Source: a gamma proteobacterium symbiont of Ctena orbiculata
GTDB taxonomy: Bacteria > Pseudomonadota > Gammaproteobacteria > Chromatiales > Chromatiaceae
Assembly: GCA_003094555.1 (NCBI GenBank)
Contig: NATW01000132.1
Span: 1-43,096 of the forward strand
DNA: 43,096 bases
Reading direction: 5' to 3'
Below the pieces are notes generated by a model, which saw nothing but the letters and a program-made list of their open reading frames with translations, was not told the DNA's origin and did not search any database. Shown piece by piece: positions 41,617 to 43,096 of this stretch (its first letter is position 1; each line of letters begins with the position of its first letter). The position numbers and the translations under genes are program-made.

Positions 41617-43068
41617 ATGCATCTTTTTGTGGTTCAACGGATACTCGGTGTGCTGCTGATGGTCTTCAGTCTCAGCATGCTGCCACCCCTTGGGATCTCC
41701 ATGTGGACCGGTGACGGCGCCCTGGTGGGCTTTACCGATGCCTTTATCCTCACCCTGGGACTCGGCCTGGCGTGCTGGGCACCGGTACGCAACCGCCGCC
41801 AGGATTTACGCGTCCGCGACGGATTTCTCGTTGTGGTGATGTTCTGGGGCGTGCTGGGGCTGACCGGCTCCCTCCCTTTCCTGTTCGCGGAAAACCAGGA
41901 TATGACCATCACCGATGCGGTGTTCGAATCCATATCGGGCCTCACGACCACCGGCGCCACGGTCATCGTTGGCATCGATGAGCTGCCGGTTTCCATCCTC
42001 TACTACCGACAGCAACTGCAGTGGCTGGGGGGGATGGGGATCATCGTCCTGGCGGTGGCGGTGTTACCGATGCTGGGTATCGGTGGCATGCAGCTCTATC
42101 GGGCCGAGACCCCGGGTCCGGTAAAAGACAATAAACTGACACCCCGTATAACCGAGACCGCCAAGGCGCTCTGGTATATCTACCTGGGTCTGACCCTCAG
42201 CTGTATGCTCGCCTATTGGTTGGGGGGCATGCAGCCTTTTGACGCCATGGGACACGCCTTCTCGACGGTGGCCATCGGCGGATTTTCCACCCATGATGAG
42301 AGCATCGGTTATTACGACAGTACCCTGATCGAGATGATCGCGGTGATTTTCATGCTCCTCTCCGGGGCAAACTTCGCCCTCCATTTCCTTGCCGTGCGGC
42401 GTAGGTCCCTTCGCACCTATTTCGAGGACCCGGAGTTTCGCGGCTATATCACCACCCTGGGGGTGGTCATAGTTATCGTCTCCTCGGCGCTCTTTTTCAT
42501 GGGGGTTTACGGCAACTGGGGTGAGTCGATTATACGTGGGCTGTTTCAGGCGGTTTCAATCGGCACCACCACCGGATTTACCACGGCAGACTACTCCCTA
42601 TGGCCGGGATTCATATCCATCCTGTTGCTGTTCTCCAGCTTCGTCGGCGGTTGTGCCGGCTCCACTGGTGGTGGCATCAAGGTGATACGCTTTTTGCTGT
42701 TGATCAAACAGGGTGTACGCGAGATCAATCGCCTGATCCACCCCAATGCTGAGATTCCGATCCGCATCGGCACCAAAACCATTCCCTGGCGGATTGTGGA
42801 GGCGGTGTGGGGATTCTTCGCCCTCTATGTGGCCAGTTTTGGTGTCATGTACCTGGCCCTGGCCTCCACCGGGCTCGATCTGATGACCTCGTTCTCCGCA
42901 GTGGCCGCCAGTATCAACAATCTGGGGCCAGGTCTGGCCGATGTGGGTTCCAACTATGCCAACCTCAACGACCCCGCCAAGTGGATACTCTGTTTCGCCA
43001 TGCTGTTGGGTCGTCTGGAGATCTTCACCCTGCTGGTGTTGTTGACCCCCGCGTTTTGGCGTAAGTAA
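41617..43068 (+). CDS. trkH: Trk potassium transporter, membrane subunit TrkH
   Basis: 483 residues, matching the family's usual 483-485. Four membrane-pore-membrane repeats with selectivity-filter motifs: SGLTTTGATV, VAIGGFSTHD, SIGTTTGFTT and NNLGPGLADVG. SFVGGCAGSTGGGIKVIRFLLL is the intramembrane loop region of TrkH. It imports K+ with the TrkA ring encoded just upstream; CCAGGA precedes the ATG. The gene is complete, with its stop 28 bases before the window end. Confidence 0.97.
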   Translation: MHLFVVQRILGVLLMVFSLSMLPPLGISMWTGDGALVGFTDAFILTLGLGLACWAPVRNRRQDLRVRDGFLVVVMFWGVLGLTGSLPFLFAENQDMTITDAVFESISGLTTTGATVIVGIDELPVSILYYRQQLQWLGGMGIIVLAVAVLPMLGIGGMQLYRAETPGPVKDNKLTPRITETAKALWYIYLGLTLSCMLAYWLGGMQPFDAMGHAFSTVAIGGFSTHDESIGYYDSTLIEMIAVIFMLLSGANFALHFLAVRRRSLRTYFEDPEFRGYITTLGVVIVIVSSALFFMGVYGNWGESIIRGLFQAVSIGTTTGFTTADYSLWPGFISILLLFSSFVGGCAGSTGGGIKVIRFLLLIKQGVREINRLIHPNAEIPIRIGTKTIPWRIVEAVWGFFALYVASFGVMYLALASTGLDLMTSFSAVAASINNLGPGLADVGSNYANLNDPAKWILCFAMLLGRLEIFTLLVLLTPAFWRK

Positions 43069-43096
43069 GGGACACTCTGTTATCGACGAATCGCCA

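Overview
The window looks like the chromosome of a free-living or symbiotic gammaproteobacterium. The best evidence is the conserved block topA, smg, dprA, LysM protein, def, fmt, rsmB, DUF4390, ntrY, ntrX, trkA, trkH, plus Gram-negative envelope features: FadL and TonB-dependent outer-membrane proteins, lipoproteins, Tat signals and a cobalamin riboswitch. The order resembles purple-sulfur or sulfur-oxidising lineages, but I cannot fix the genus from sequence alone.

Layout. Positions 1-447 hold the N-terminus of a chemotaxis receptor. Positions 737-3494 hold an odd family of Tat-lipoprotein and Ig-like ORFs: one Ig-plus-propeller protein appears split into three cistrons at the same point of the Ig fold, by two near-identical 35-nt spacers that each carry a ribosome-binding site. 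Positions 3951-5843 are a small operon of a Na+/phosphate symporter, a coiled-coil protein and a PepSY-like periplasmic protein. Positions 6116-10550 hold mixed accessory genes (membrane protein, FadL-type porin, DUF1304 protein apparently starting at ATT, two unknown proteins). Positions 10709-14677 hold a large Ig/propeller lipoprotein and a Cache-PAS-GGDEF diguanylate cyclase.

Positions 14731-16575 are three AT-rich minus-strand genes (VanX-like dipeptidase, DUF1697, small membrane protein) separated by integron attC-like sites, with no integrase visible: a cassette cluster. Positions 16857-21897 are a vitamin B12 uptake operon (btuB, btuF, btuC, btuD) behind a cobalamin riboswitch. Positions 22003-23963 hold a scar region: a 5' duplicate of the yqiA esterase gene, a frameshifted methyltransferase, intact yqiA and two palindromic repeat elements.

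Positions 24003-43068 are the conserved housekeeping cluster: DNA topology and uptake (topA, smg, dprA), formyl-methionine metabolism (def, fmt), 16S rRNA methylation (rsmB), a NtrYX two-component system and the Trk potassium system. It is interrupted at 36328-39943 by an opposite-strand pair encoding a two-CxxCH cytochrome-like lipoprotein and a PhoX/DUF839-like lipoprotein with a collagen-like stretch.

The most unusual elements are the split Ig cistrons (737-3494), the integrase-less cassette cluster, the phosphate-transport trio, and the NtrX regulator with a substituted Walker A lysine. I saw no tRNA, rRNA, CRISPR array or complete insertion sequence.
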